A DNA stretch of 64,000 nucleotides from Flavobacterium endoglycinae (GTDB taxonomy: Bacteria; Bacteroidota; Bacteroidia; Flavobacteriales; Flavobacteriaceae). The notes beneath the pieces were generated by a model. That model searched no databases. It was not told where the DNA came from and saw nothing but the letters and a program-made list of their open reading frames with translations. Made by a program: the position numbers and the translations under genes. Every line of letters begins with the position of its first letter. Position 1 is the stretch's first letter. The DNA is taken from NCBI RefSeq assembly GCF_017352115.1, contig NZ_CP071448.1, positions 3,632,001 through 3,696,000 on the forward strand, in the 5' to 3' direction. Below are positions 35,890 through 45,685 of the stretch, piece by piece.

Positions 35890-37479
35890 TTAAATGATTA
35901 CAATGTTAAAATTCATTTCTAAAGGTTTTAGTTTCTGCATTAAGAGCGGTATTAATTGTTCGCCTTTTTCTAAATAAAATTCAGAAAAATTGCTTTGACG
36001 CTCTTGTAAACCATTATTTGGAAACAGTTCACATTGAAGATCTATTACACGTTGCAATTGATCGTTTAGTTTTCTTTTTTGTGCTTTTAATAATCGTTTT
36101 TCTAAATTTTCTAAACCTTTCATCTGTTTTACTTCTTGGGCTTTTACAGCTCCCGAAAATGATTTGTCAGTTTGATTGGCTAGATTGTAAAGATATTCAA
36201 ATTGCGTTTTCAGCGTTTCTTTTTGAGCAGTTAAATCAATCGGGAAAGCTGAAATTTTGTGTGTAATCTCGTTTACTAAATTTTCCTGTTTTGTGAATAA
36301 ATCTTTCCAGCTTAAATTTAAACTATCGGCTTTTTTGGCTTGTTTTTCGGTTGCTAATAAAACTGAATTACGAACTAAAAGCATTGGAAAAGTGATTTTT
36401 ACAGCATCAAAAAAAGATTTTAATTCCAGCCAGTATGCAATTTCTCCGCCTCCGCCAATGTAACATAAATTCGGCAGAATTATTTCCTGATACAATGGAC
36501 GCATAATCACATTTGGACTGAATTTTTCAGGATTGCTATTTAGTAAGTGTAGAATTTCTTCTTTAGAAAATGAGATTTTAGTATTGTTTACAAGGTATTT
36601 ATCATTTTCAAAAATGATTCTTTCGCGAAGATTATCTTCAATATAAAATAAATTAATCTCACGAGGATTTACCTGAACAGTATATTGTTTTAATTCTTCA
36701 ATCGTTTTTTGAACGGTATGAAATGAAGTCTGTTTTTCTAATTCCTCTTTTATGTACGGAATAAATGCTTGTTTCAAATTAGCATCATCAGCATCAATAA
36801 TCACTAAACCATGGCTTGCAAATAAACTATTTGCTAAAAAACGAGTGGCATCAGCGAGATTATCATGTTTTACGTAAGCTTCTTCAAAAAGAGTTTTTAA
36901 GGTATTTGCATTAGTACTCGATCCTAGTTCTAAAGAATAGATTTCTAAAAACTCGGTTAAACCTTCGGTGGAAAGGCGCCCAACTGGACCTGTACTTTCT
37001 CTATTCCATCTGAATTTTTTTCCTTTAAAATTAAAATAGTTGATTTCTTCAAAATCATGATCTTCAGTCGCCATCCAATAAATTGGAACAAAATTGCTAG
37101 AAGGATATTTTGATTTTAATTCTTTGGTTAAATTAATCGTAGAAATGATTTTATACAGAAAATATAAGGGACCACTAAATAAATTTAATTGATGACCAGT
37201 GGTAATGGTAAATGTATTTTGAAGAGTAAGGAGTTCAATATTATGTTTGGTCGAATCTGAGATTTCAATGTTTTGATATTGCTTTCTTAACGTTTCAACT
37301 AATGGAATTCGGTTGTTATTATCAAAATTGGATTGTTTTTCCTGAATTTGTTTTTCGAAGTTTTCCAGTGTTGGAAAATTATTATATAAAGATTGTAAAT
37401 GTGGTTTTTGATCTAAATAATCTTGTATCAAGGTAGAGAAATATCCTGAATTTTTGTAGCTGATACAGTCGGTAGGCAT
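35890..37479 (-). CDS. bshC: Bacillithiol biosynthesis cysteine-adding enzyme BshC
   Basis: A 529-residue protein, the normal length for BshC, which joins cysteine to glucosaminyl-malate in the last step of bacillithiol synthesis. Landmarks: NTFTITTGHQLNLFSGPLYF, IYWMATEDHDFEEINYFNF, VGRLSTEGL, and CYIGGGGEIAYWLELKSFFD in the catalytic core. A C-terminal coiled coil (about 430-500) follows, rich in Lys/Glu/Gln. bshA and bshB are not in the window. Known from Bacteroidota such as Flavobacterium. Confidence 0.92.
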   Translation of the reverse strand: MPTDCISYKNSGYFSTLIQDYLDQKPHLQSLYNNFPTLENFEKQIQEKQSNFDNNNRIPLVETLRKQYQNIEISDSTKHNIELLTLQNTFTITTGHQLNLFSGPLYFLYKIISTINLTKELKSKYPSSNFVPIYWMATEDHDFEEINYFNFKGKKFRWNRESTGPVGRLSTEGLTEFLEIYSLELGSSTNANTLKTLFEEAYVKHDNLADATRFLANSLFASHGLVIIDADDANLKQAFIPYIKEELEKQTSFHTVQKTIEELKQYTVQVNPREINLFYIEDNLRERIIFENDKYLVNNTKISFSKEEILHLLNSNPEKFSPNVIMRPLYQEIILPNLCYIGGGGEIAYWLELKSFFDAVKITFPMLLVRNSVLLATEKQAKKADSLNLSWKDLFTKQENLVNEITHKISAFPIDLTAQKETLKTQFEYLYNLANQTDKSFSGAVKAQEVKQMKGLENLEKRLLKAQKRKLNDQLQRVIDLQCELFPNNGLQERQSNFSEFYLEKGEQLIPLLMQKLKPLEMNFNIVII

Positions 37480-37714
37480 AATTTTAGATTTATTTTTGAC
37501 AGCTGTAAATTTAATGAAAATATGCAGTTAAAAATGTTTTTAACGATTGCTTATGATTTGATTTTTTTGGATTTGATTTAAAGTTCCTATAATCAGGTTT
37601 TTAATTTGGTTTTAAAATAGAGTTTGTAAAATAGAAAACTCATGAAATTTGTTAAATAATTATCGACGTTTCGAAACTAATTATTGGAAATGTGAATTAT
37701 TAATAATGAAACTC

Positions 37715-37722
37715 TATTTTTG
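37715..37722 (+). promoter_or_regulatory. -7 box ahead of the MHS transporter gene
   Basis: TATTTTTG, an exact TAnnTTTG match, 30 bases before the ATG at 37753. The rest of the 272-base divergent spacer is AT-rich and shows no other clear element. Confidence 0.4.
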
Positions 37723-37752
37723 TAATCAAAAAAAAGTTATATCTATTTTAAA

Positions 37753-39030
37753 ATGAAAACGACCCCAAATCAGAAGAACTCATTAAAGCACGTTCTTTTT
37801 GGAAGCCTTATTGGTACCACAATCGAATTTTTTGATTTTTATATTTTTGCCAATGCGGCGGTATTGGTTTTTCCCCAATTATTTTTTCCAGGTTCAGATC
37901 CAACAGTGGCGACTTTGGAATCATTAGCTACTTTTTCAGTTGCATTTTTAGCGCGTCCGTTAGGTTCTGCTTTTTTTGGACATTATGGCGATAAAATCGG
38001 GCGTAAATTTACTCTTGTAGCGGCTTTGCTTACCATGGGAATTTCGACAGTTACCATTGGTTTTTTACCAAGTTATGCCAGCATTGGTGTTGCCGCGCCT
38101 TTATTGTTAATGCTCTGCCGATTTGGACAAGGTGTTGGTTTAGGTGGAGAATGGGGTGGAGCGGTTTTGCTTGCGATTGAAAATGCGCCTCCGCATAAAC
38201 GTGCTTGGTACGGAATGTTTCCGCAATTAGGTGCTCCAATTGGATTGCTGCTTTCTGGAGGAACTTTTTTATTACTAACGGATTCTATGAGCAATGAAGA
38301 TTTTATGGATTACGGCTGGAGAATTCCCTTTATTGCCAGTGCGCTTTTGGTAATAGTTGGTTTTTATATCCGAACAAAAATTACAGAAACGCCTTCATTT
38401 GAAAATGCTAAAAAACATGAAGAAGAAGTAAAAGTTCCATTTTTAACTTTGGTAAAATTATATAGAAATCAATTGATTTTTGGAACCTTCGCGGCCATTA
38501 CAACCTTCTTGGTTTTCTATTTAATGACGGTATTTACTCTAAGCTGGGCAACCTCTGATTTAGGTATTGTAAAAAGAGATGGTTTGTTGATACAATTATT
38601 CTCGGTATTGTTTTTTGCCATTTTTATTCCAATTTCCGCAGTTGTTGCCGATAAAATTGGTCGTCGTAAAATGCTTATTGCGGCAACAGCAGGTATTGCT
38701 GTTTTCGGATTTTTCTTTTCGTATTTCTTAAGTGTTGGAAATATTACTCTGGTTACTATTTTTGCTTGTATAGGAATGACTTTAATGGGATTCACTTACG
38801 GACCTTTGGGAACTTTTTTATCAGAATTGTTTCCAACAAATGTTCGTTACTCTGGTTCATCTTTAACATTTAATATGGCAGGAATTCTTGGAGCGGCTTT
38901 TGCGCCAATGATTGCGATTTGGCTAGCTAAGAATTATGATGTCAGTTATGTAGGCTTTTATTTAGTTGCCGCAGCTTGCATTTCTTTAATTTCATTTTTA
39001 GTAATCAGCAAAGACGAACATAAGTTTTAA
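37753..39030 (+). CDS. MFS transporter, metabolite:H+ symporter (MHS) type
   Basis: A 425-residue, twelve-helix transporter. The MHS features are the N-terminal TTIEFFDFYIFANAAVLVFP, the MFS loop GHYGDKIGRKFTL between helices 2 and 3, GRFGQGVGLGGEWGGAVLL-type residues (CRFGQGVGLGGEWGGA), and a repeat of the loop motif at ADKIGRRKML. Relatives move organic acids, betaines or shikimate with protons. Substrate not readable. It is monocistronic with a hairpin terminator after it. Confidence 0.9.
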   Translation: MKTTPNQKNSLKHVLFGSLIGTTIEFFDFYIFANAAVLVFPQLFFPGSDPTVATLESLATFSVAFLARPLGSAFFGHYGDKIGRKFTLVAALLTMGISTVTIGFLPSYASIGVAAPLLLMLCRFGQGVGLGGEWGGAVLLAIENAPPHKRAWYGMFPQLGAPIGLLLSGGTFLLLTDSMSNEDFMDYGWRIPFIASALLVIVGFYIRTKITETPSFENAKKHEEEVKVPFLTLVKLYRNQLIFGTFAAITTFLVFYLMTVFTLSWATSDLGIVKRDGLLIQLFSVLFFAIFIPISAVVADKIGRRKMLIAATAGIAVFGFFFSYFLSVGNITLVTIFACIGMTLMGFTYGPLGTFLSELFPTNVRYSGSSLTFNMAGILGAAFAPMIAIWLAKNYDVSYVGFYLVAAACISLISFLVISKDEHKF

Positions 39031-39055
39031 AAAAACTATTTTACAGATTTTAATG

Positions 39056-39089
39056 AAGCAGTAACTAAAAAAGTTGCTGCTTTTTTTTT
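39056..39089 (+). terminator. Terminator of the MHS transporter gene
   Basis: AAGCAG-T-AAC pairs with GTT-G-CTGCTT (one mismatch) and runs into nine T. A frame extension of the following regulator gene to a TTG at 39074 would start inside this hairpin, which argues against that start. Confidence 0.8.
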
Positions 39090-39133
39090 GCATTAAAAAA
39101 GTATTTAGATATTTGTCTAAATATTTAAATATT

Positions 39134-39388
39134 ATGAATGAAATTTTTAAAGCTTTAAATGATTCCACAAGAAGGGAGATTTTGGATCTCTTGAAGGAGA
39201 AAGACCGATCGGCAGGAGAAATTGCCGATGCTTTTAATATTTCGAAACCCAGTATTTCGCATCATTTGGATATTCTAAAAAGAGCTGATTTAATTACGTC
39301 TGAAAAAAATGGACAATTCATCATTTATTCCATTAATACTACCATCATGGACGATGTTTTACAATGGATACTAACTTTTAAACATTAA
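39134..39388 (+). CDS. SdpR-type ArsR-family repressor
   Basis: An 84-residue winged-helix regulator. MNEIFKALNDSTRREILDLL is the family start, and the DNA-reading helix lies in RSAGEIADAFNISKPSISHH, with LDILKRADLITSEKNG in the wing. No metal-binding Cys, so it is of the SdpR/autorepressor class rather than a metal sensor. The start is the ATG at 39134; an upstream TTG lies in a terminator. It is followed four bases later by an SdpI-like gene, the same pair as in Bacillus sdpRI. Confidence 0.87.
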   Translation: MNEIFKALNDSTRREILDLLKEKDRSAGEIADAFNISKPSISHHLDILKRADLITSEKNGQFIIYSINTTIMDDVLQWILTFKH

Positions 39389-39392
39389 TAAA

Positions 39393-40052
39393 ATGAACCT
39401 AGAATTTAAAAAAGAGCTTCCCATAATTGGAATTGTTTTGATACCTTTTGTTTATTTGGCAACAATTTGGAATAGCCTTCCTGAAAGAGTACCTATTCAC
39501 TGGAATTCGAAAGGAGAAATTGATAATTGGGGAAATAAACTGGCTTTAATCGCTTTGCTTTTTATGCTTCCTGTTTTGACTTATGTGATCATGTCAGTGA
39601 TTACTAAAATTGATCCCCAAAAAAAATTGACGTTAATGGGAGGGAAGCTTTATCAGCTTAAATTTTTTCTAGTTCTTTTTATGTCAATTCTGGCTTTGTT
39701 TATTGTGTACAGCAGTAAAAATCAATCTTTTTCAAGTCCGAATTTCACTTTTGTTATGATTGGCGCATTGTTAATGATTTTCGGAAATTATTTTAAAGTA
39801 ATCCGTCCCAATTATTTTATCGGAATTCGTACACCGTGGACTTTAAAAAATGAAGAAGTTTGGAAACTGACACATGTTTTTGCAGGAAAGTTGTGGTTTA
39901 TTGCGGGCTTTTTAATCATTTTAAGCAGCCTGGTTTTTGAAATGCCTGTTTTCTCAAAAGTTTTTTTCCCATTTGTCCTTATTGTGGCAATTATGCCAAT
40001 TGTATATTCTTATTTTAAATATAGCAGCTTGCAAAAAGGAGAAAATTTATAA
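39393..40052 (+). CDS. SdpI/DUF1648 family membrane protein
   Basis: A 219-residue protein with six predicted membrane helices. The DUF1648 segment near the start reads LPERVPIHWNSKGEIDNWGN, and the SdpI half has YFIGIRTPWTLKNEEVWKLT followed by HVFAGKLWFIAGFLII. In Bacillus SdpI confers immunity to the SdpC toxin and signals by sequestering SdpR at the membrane. No SdpC-like toxin is visible here, so this may be an orphan immunity or envelope-sensing pair. It ends ahead of a bidirectional terminator. Confidence 0.87.
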   Translation: MNLEFKKELPIIGIVLIPFVYLATIWNSLPERVPIHWNSKGEIDNWGNKLALIALLFMLPVLTYVIMSVITKIDPQKKLTLMGGKLYQLKFFLVLFMSILALFIVYSSKNQSFSSPNFTFVMIGALLMIFGNYFKVIRPNYFIGIRTPWTLKNEEVWKLTHVFAGKLWFIAGFLIILSSLVFEMPVFSKVFFPFVLIVAIMPIVYSYFKYSSLQKGENL

Positions 40053-40148
40053 ATCAATTAATTGAAAGAGTGATGATAAAAGTAGTATTTGTTCTAATGA
40101 CATTGCTTATTAAATATATAATGGCACGTTAAAAGTAAATTAAAAACA

Positions 40149-40176
40149 AAAAGAGTCTGAATATACAGACTCTTTT
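40149..40176. terminator. Bidirectional terminator
   Basis: AAAAGAGTCTG (40149-40159) pairs perfectly with 40166-40176, 6-base loop, followed by GTTTTTT, between the convergent sdpI-like and giant secreted-protein genes. Confidence 0.85.
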
Positions 40177-40184
40177 GTTTTTTA

Positions 40185-41590
40185 TTATCGTTTAAGAGAA
40201 AAATGTCCTCTAAATTCCTGTCCATTTAGTCTTGTAACCGTAAACCAATAATCACTGGCTGGTTCCTGATGTCCAAGATATGTCCCATCCCAAGAAGCGT
40301 CCAATCGCAATTCTTTGATGAGCTTTCCGTAGCGGTCAAAAATTCTAATCCCGGTATTTGGTGCTAAATATATAAAATCAATAGTCCATGTATCATTATA
40401 GCCATCATTATTCGGGGTAAAAAATTTAGGGTAGGGAAGTTCATCCACAAAATGAATGCAATCCGGAGTTGTAGCTTCAAGAATATGTATAGTAACAGGA
40501 ATTTTGTCGCTTTCACAATTGCTGGAAGTTTGTGATGCATAATACGTGATTCCGTCTGCAAGTTCAGTTGTTTCGGATAACCCAATAGTAGATGAAGCTG
40601 TTTGATACCACTTAATATTTTGTCCTATTATTTTAATATCCCTAATTTTTGCATTTTTCTGAATACAGAATTGTTGTGGAGAATCAGCAATTGGTATTTG
40701 TGTGTCTTGAATTTTTACCGTTACTGCAAATCTTTTGCTTTCGCAGTTGTTCAATGTTTGAGTTGCATAATAAGTTGTGCTTTGTAATAAATCGGTGTTT
40801 GATAAAATATTTCCGTTTACTGCAACATCATACCATTTTATATTTGTCCCTGTTATCTGAATGTTCTCGATTGTTGCAATTTCATCAATACAAAATTGCT
40901 GATTGTCATTTCCTATTGGTAATGGTGTGTCATAAATCTGAACCAGAATTGGTGTTCTGTCACTTTCACATCCGACAGTCTGCGAAGCATAATACGTTTT
41001 GTTGTTTTCAAGCAAAGTGGTATTCGGTAAAACCGAAGCCGACAAATTAGTGTCGAACCATTTTATATTTTGACCCGAAATCTGAATATTGCTTAAGGTG
41101 GCATTTTCACTTTTACAAAATGATTGAGTAGCATTTCCGGAAGGAGCAGAAGGCGTATTTACAATTGAAACGGTAATTCCTAACCTTGAACCTTCACAAT
41201 TATTTTCTGTCTGCGATGCATAATAGGTTTTTCCATTAACCAGATTTGTAGTTTCGGTCAACAAAGAGCCATTGGTTTGTGCGTCATACCATTTTATGGA
41301 ATTTCCAGTAACTTGAATATTGGCAATTGTTGGATTTTGTGCTGTACAAAATGATTGAGTGCCATTTCCTGTTGGAGGCAATGTAACCTGAATATTAATC
41401 TTAACAGGAACTCTTTCGCTTTCGCATCCGTTTATGGTTTGTGAAGCATAATACGTTGCTTTGTCTTGAGCGACTGTTGTACTTGATACAAGTGTTCCAC
41501 CTGTTAAGTTACTATACCATTTAATGTTTTGTCCCGTAATTTGAATTTCGTTTAATGTCGCATTTTGCTCAACGCAAAAAGTCTGTAGAG
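40185..41590. repeat. ~1.4 kb direct repeat, copy A (partner at 44279-45685)
   Basis: This stretch is nearly identical to 44279-45685 at a constant offset of about 4,094 bases, covering the five Ig-like modules and the sorting domain of both giant genes. Only scattered substitutions are seen. The copies are in direct orientation. Confidence 0.9.
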
Positions 41591-44270
41591 AATTTGCAGT
41601 TGGTAATGGCTGACTTGTAATATTAACCGTTTGATTTTGATGCGAAATATTTCCATTTCCATCATCATAATTCCAAACTATTGTATAAGTACCTGGCAAC
41701 ACGTAAGAGAGAGGATCAGTAGTTGTTCCAGTTATTACTCCTGCACAAGCATCAGTAGCGGTTGGGATTGTTGTGACAGTAGTATTGCAATCTCCTGTTA
41801 TTGCTGGAAGAGTCGCTAAATCTGGTCTTGGAGCTTCGATATCGCCAATTACTACATTTACTTTTTTAGTATCGTCACAACCGCCTGTTCCAGTAATTAA
41901 ACAACTGTATTCTCCACTATTTAGTGTTGAGGCATTTGTAATTGTAGGATTCTGATCTGTTGATGTAAATCCGTTTGGACCTGTCCATAAATAAGTAGTT
42001 CCTCCGGAAGCTTTTAGTTCTAATGTTTTGCCTATGCAAATAGGGGAATTACTTGTTATTTGAGGATTTGAAAGACAGTCTTGGAATTTAGCAAGGTAAA
42101 CATTATAAATTGCACCTAAAGAGTTCAATGTGTACTGTTCCTGATGTGCTCCAGGGGTAGAAATTCCTTTTGAACTTTTTGTATTTCCAACCAAATATAT
42201 ATTGTCTAATTCATCTAAAGATATTTTATTATTTACATCCGCTGCCCCATTAGTTCCTTCAGTAAAATTTCCGCCATAGTAAGTTCCCCATTCTCTTTGT
42301 CCATTTTCATCAAGTTTTATCATGTATGCATCTCCATATTGGGGAACAGTTGAATAGGCATCTATTGTTGCAATTCCGCTAGTAATATCGGTCACACCTT
42401 CAATTATAACTTTGTTTTTTGAGTTAACTACTACATCTTGTATAATTTCTCCAAAGTAAGTACCCCAAACTTGTTTTTGAGTATCGAGATCAAACTTGAT
42501 AATATAGCTGTTGAAATCGTACCCCAACCAAAATGAAGAAGTTTGAAAAGCAGGATTAAATGTATTGTTGCTTATTAGACTGGTATGTGAATCAGTTTTA
42601 CCAATTAAATACATATAATTTTGTTTAATTACTGATTTAGTTATCGTTGAATATCTGCTGCCATTGCAGTAGCTACCCCAAACTCTCATCCCGTTTAATG
42701 TGAATTTTGCAATCATAGCCGAACCATAACCAATAAAAGTTGGCTCGTAAGAGTTGGGTGTTGCAATATTGTCTGTACTTGTAGTGTTTCCTGTTATGTA
42801 TAAAAAGCCATCATCAGAAATATTGCATGAGCGAATATCATCATTGCCAGTGCCTCCAAAATATGTGCCCCAAACTCTCACTCCTTGGGGGTTAAACTTG
42901 ACAATATAGCCGTCACTATCTAAATAACCTGCAGCATGAGTAGGCTGATAACTTCCAATAGTCGAAATTTTGTTAAGACTCTGAGTCTTTCCTACTAGAT
43001 AAACGTTGTTAAAAGAGTCAAAACAAAGATCATTTCCCAAATCAAACTGTCCATCGCCGTAATAAGTACCCCATTCTCTTACTCCCAAAGAATTTAATTT
43101 TACTAAATATGCTGTTGAATAATCATACATAGTTTTTGAAGGTTGATGTGAACCAGGAGTCGTTACATTTGCTGCTTCAATATCTTCTGTTCCTGTAAAG
43201 TATAAATTATAATTAGAATCGACTTTAATTGTTGATGGAATAACGGAATAATATGTTCCCCATATTCTAACTCCGTCTGGATCGAATTTTGTAACAAATC
43301 CAATTCCGTTATAATATGTGTAAGAAGTTGATTCTGGAATTGAGCCTATAGTAGCAATATTTATTGTACTTCGCGTATAACCGGAAAAGTAAACATTGTT
43401 ACTTTTATCGTTGCAAATAGCAGATGAAAAATCCCCGTCATTTCCTCCATAATAAGTTCCCCAAAGTCTGGTTGGAACTGGATCAATCACAATAGTTTTT
43501 CCTTCGGATGAATTTAAAGAACGAAATCCATAAACATTCTTTTTTATTTTATTGTAGGCAACAGTAATTTCTTTTTTGCCTTCTCGATCTTCAATCCAGC
43601 TTGCCGGAAGTGTTTCTTCCATTTTTCCAAAACGAACATTCATCTGGATTTTATTATCGACTAAATCTGTTTCGGCGCCAGAAAATTTTAACTGGATATC
43701 AGAAATTTTTCCTTTTGGACGAATTATGAAATTGTATTCGACTGTTTTATTTGGATCAGCAGGAATGGTAAAAACAACATCAATATTTGGATAAATATTT
43801 TTATACGTAATCTGTTTATATTGATGAACACCATGTATTCCTTCTGGTTTGTTGGGAACGTTGTAATAGTTGTCAAAATCGGCAGATTCTTGTTCAGCAA
43901 TTAATTCAACTTTTAAATTTGAATTTAGAAAATCGATATCTATTCTGTGGAATGTATATTCCAAGTTGTATTCAGTTTCGTCTTTTGGTTTATTATGAAA
44001 ATGCGAAATAGATTCTCTTGAATTTCTTGGATCTTTAGATGGAGAAATTGGAGTCTTTTTTACTTCATAAACATCATACGAAAAACCATTTTGTTTTAAT
44101 TGAACATTTAATCCTCCTGTGTTCAATAAATATTTTACAGCAGAATTCAGCTTTCCTTTTTGATCTATAATCTGGCCTTTATTTTCTTTAAAACCTACAG
44201 ATTGGTTTTTACTTTGAGAAAAACCCAAAATAAAAAGCAGTAATAATAAAGATGTAAATTTCTTTTTCAT
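40185..44270 (-). CDS. Giant secreted protein with SBBP repeats and T9SS type B C-terminus
   Basis: A 1361-residue surface or secreted protein. After a signal peptide (SLLLLLFILGFSQS) comes a DUF7948-like beta domain (about 25-265: VGFKENKGQIIDQKGK, GVHQYKQITYKNIYP). Next are six or more SBBP-type repeats (about 270-735, each with a WGTYYGG core and VYLVGKT/YITGNT strands), suggesting a beta-propeller. An Ig/PKD-like domain, an HYR-like domain, and five ~75-residue Ig-like modules (QTFCVEQNATLNEIQITGQN type) follow. The C-terminal ~85 residues (YPKFFTPNNDGYNDTWTI, IFDRYGKLIKEL, DYWFTVTRL) are the type B sorting signal used by T9SS. The last ~468 residues nearly equal those of the upstream gene's product. 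Confidence 0.9.
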   Translation of the reverse strand: MKKKFTSLLLLLFILGFSQSKNQSVGFKENKGQIIDQKGKLNSAVKYLLNTGGLNVQLKQNGFSYDVYEVKKTPISPSKDPRNSRESISHFHNKPKDETEYNLEYTFHRIDIDFLNSNLKVELIAEQESADFDNYYNVPNKPEGIHGVHQYKQITYKNIYPNIDVVFTIPADPNKTVEYNFIIRPKGKISDIQLKFSGAETDLVDNKIQMNVRFGKMEETLPASWIEDREGKKEITVAYNKIKKNVYGFRSLNSSEGKTIVIDPVPTRLWGTYYGGNDGDFSSAICNDKSNNVYFSGYTRSTINIATIGSIPESTSYTYYNGIGFVTKFDPDGVRIWGTYYSVIPSTIKVDSNYNLYFTGTEDIEAANVTTPGSHQPSKTMYDYSTAYLVKLNSLGVREWGTYYGDGQFDLGNDLCFDSFNNVYLVGKTQSLNKISTIGSYQPTHAAGYLDSDGYIVKFNPQGVRVWGTYFGGTGNDDIRSCNISDDGFLYITGNTTSTDNIATPNSYEPTFIGYGSAMIAKFTLNGMRVWGSYCNGSRYSTITKSVIKQNYMYLIGKTDSHTSLISNNTFNPAFQTSSFWLGYDFNSYIIKFDLDTQKQVWGTYFGEIIQDVVVNSKNKVIIEGVTDITSGIATIDAYSTVPQYGDAYMIKLDENGQREWGTYYGGNFTEGTNGAADVNNKISLDELDNIYLVGNTKSSKGISTPGAHQEQYTLNSLGAIYNVYLAKFQDCLSNPQITSNSPICIGKTLELKASGGTTYLWTGPNGFTSTDQNPTITNASTLNSGEYSCLITGTGGCDDTKKVNVVIGDIEAPRPDLATLPAITGDCNTTVTTIPTATDACAGVITGTTTDPLSYVLPGTYTIVWNYDDGNGNISHQNQTVNITSQPLPTANSLQTFCVEQNATLNEIQITGQNIKWYSNLTGGTLVSSTTVAQDKATYYASQTINGCESERVPVKINIQVTLPPTGNGTQSFCTAQNPTIANIQVTGNSIKWYDAQTNGSLLTETTNLVNGKTYYASQTENNCEGSRLGITVSIVNTPSAPSGNATQSFCKSENATLSNIQISGQNIKWFDTNLSASVLPNTTLLENNKTYYASQTVGCESDRTPILVQIYDTPLPIGNDNQQFCIDEIATIENIQITGTNIKWYDVAVNGNILSNTDLLQSTTYYATQTLNNCESKRFAVTVKIQDTQIPIADSPQQFCIQKNAKIRDIKIIGQNIKWYQTASSTIGLSETTELADGITYYASQTSSNCESDKIPVTIHILEATTPDCIHFVDELPYPKFFTPNNDGYNDTWTIDFIYLAPNTGIRIFDRYGKLIKELRLDASWDGTYLGHQEPASDYWFTVTRLNGQEFRGHFSLKR

Positions 44271-44278
44271 TTTCTAAA

Positions 44279-45685
44279 TTATCTTTTTAAAGAAAAGTGT
44301 CCTCTAAATTCTTTTCCATTTAGTCTTGTAACTGTAAACCAATAATCACTGGCTGGTTCCTGATGCCCAAGATAAGTACCATCCCAAGAATTATCCAATC
44401 GCAATTCTTTGATGAGCTTTCCGTAGCGGTCAAAAATTTTAATCCCGGTATTTGGTGCTAAATATATAAAATCAATAGTCCATGTATCATTATAGCCATC
44501 ATTATTCGGGGTAAAGAATTTAGGGTAGGGAAGTTCATCCACAAAGTGAATGCAATCCGCAGTTGTAGCTTCAAGAATATGTATAGTAACAGGAATTTTG
44601 TCGCTTTCACAATTGCTGGAAGTTTGTGACGCATAATATGTGATTCCGTCTGCAAGTTCAGTTGTTTCGGATAAACCAATAGTAGATGAAGCTGTTTCAT
44701 ACCACTTAATATTTTGTCCTATTATTTTAATATCCCTAATTTTTGCATTTTTCTGAATACAGAATTGTTGTGGAGAATCAGCAATTGGGATTTGTGTGTC
44801 TTGAATTTTTACCGTTACTGCAAATCTTTTGCTTTCGCAGCTGTTCAATGTTTGAGTTGCATAATAAGTTGTGCTTTGCAATAAATCGGTGTCTGATAAA
44901 ATATTTCCGTTTACTGCAGCATCGTACCATTTTATATTTGTCCCTGTTATCTGAATGTTCTCGATTGTTGCAATTTCATCAATACAAAATTGCTGATTGT
45001 TATTTCCTGTTGGCAATGGTGTGTCATAAACCTGAACGAGAATTGGTGTTCTGTCACTTTCACATCCAACAGTTTGCGAAGCATAATACGTTCTGTTGTT
45101 TTCAAGCAACGTGGTATTCGGTAAAACCGAAGCCGACAAATTAGTGTCGAACCATTTTATATTTTGACCCGAAATCTGAATATTGCTTAAGGTGGCATTT
45201 TCACTTTTACAAAATGATTGAGTAGCATTTGCAGTTGGAGCAGAAGGTGTGTTTACAATTGAAATAGTAACTCCTAATCTTGAACCTTCACAATTGTTTT
45301 CTGTTTGTGATGCATAATAGGTTTTTCCATTAACCAGATTTGTAGCTGCTGTTAATAGCGAACCGTTGCTTACTGCATCATACCATTTTATGGAATTTCC
45401 AGTAACTTGAAGATTGGCAATTGTTGGATTTTGTGCTGTACAAAATGATTGAGTGGCATTTCCTGTTGGAGGCAATGTAACCTGAATATTAATCTTAACG
45501 GGAACTCTTTCGCTTTCGCATCCGTTTATGGTTTGCGAAGCGTAATAAGTTGCTTTATCTTGCACTACAGTTGTATTTGATACAAGTGTTCCACCTGTTA
45601 AGTTACTATACCATTTTATATTTTGTCCCGTAATTTGAATATCATTTAATGTCGCATTCTGCTCAACGCAGAAGGTTTGTAAATT
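44279..45685. repeat. ~1.4 kb direct repeat, copy B (partner at 40185-41590)
   Basis: Same sequence block as copy A, forming the 3' end of the 1938-residue gene. The boundary of similarity falls near the start of the first QTFCVEQ module in both genes. Confidence 0.9.

Noticed and set aside
39074..39133. TTG-started extension of the SdpR-like gene
   Set aside because: It begins inside the transporter's terminator hairpin; the ATG at 39134 matches the family start.
40073..40132. 19-codon open frame (MIKVVFVLMTLLIKYIMAR) after the sdpI-like gene
   Set aside because: Very short, hydrophobic by AT-rich chance, no promoter or conserved neighbour support; could be a leaderless peptide but nothing visible argues for it.
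40649..41050. 133-codon plus-strand frame opposite the Ig-like modules (a twin occurs at 44743-45144)
   Set aside because: It is the antisense of the duplicated coding modules, so the twin frames follow from the 1.4 kb repeat and the repeated protein pattern, not from separate genes.
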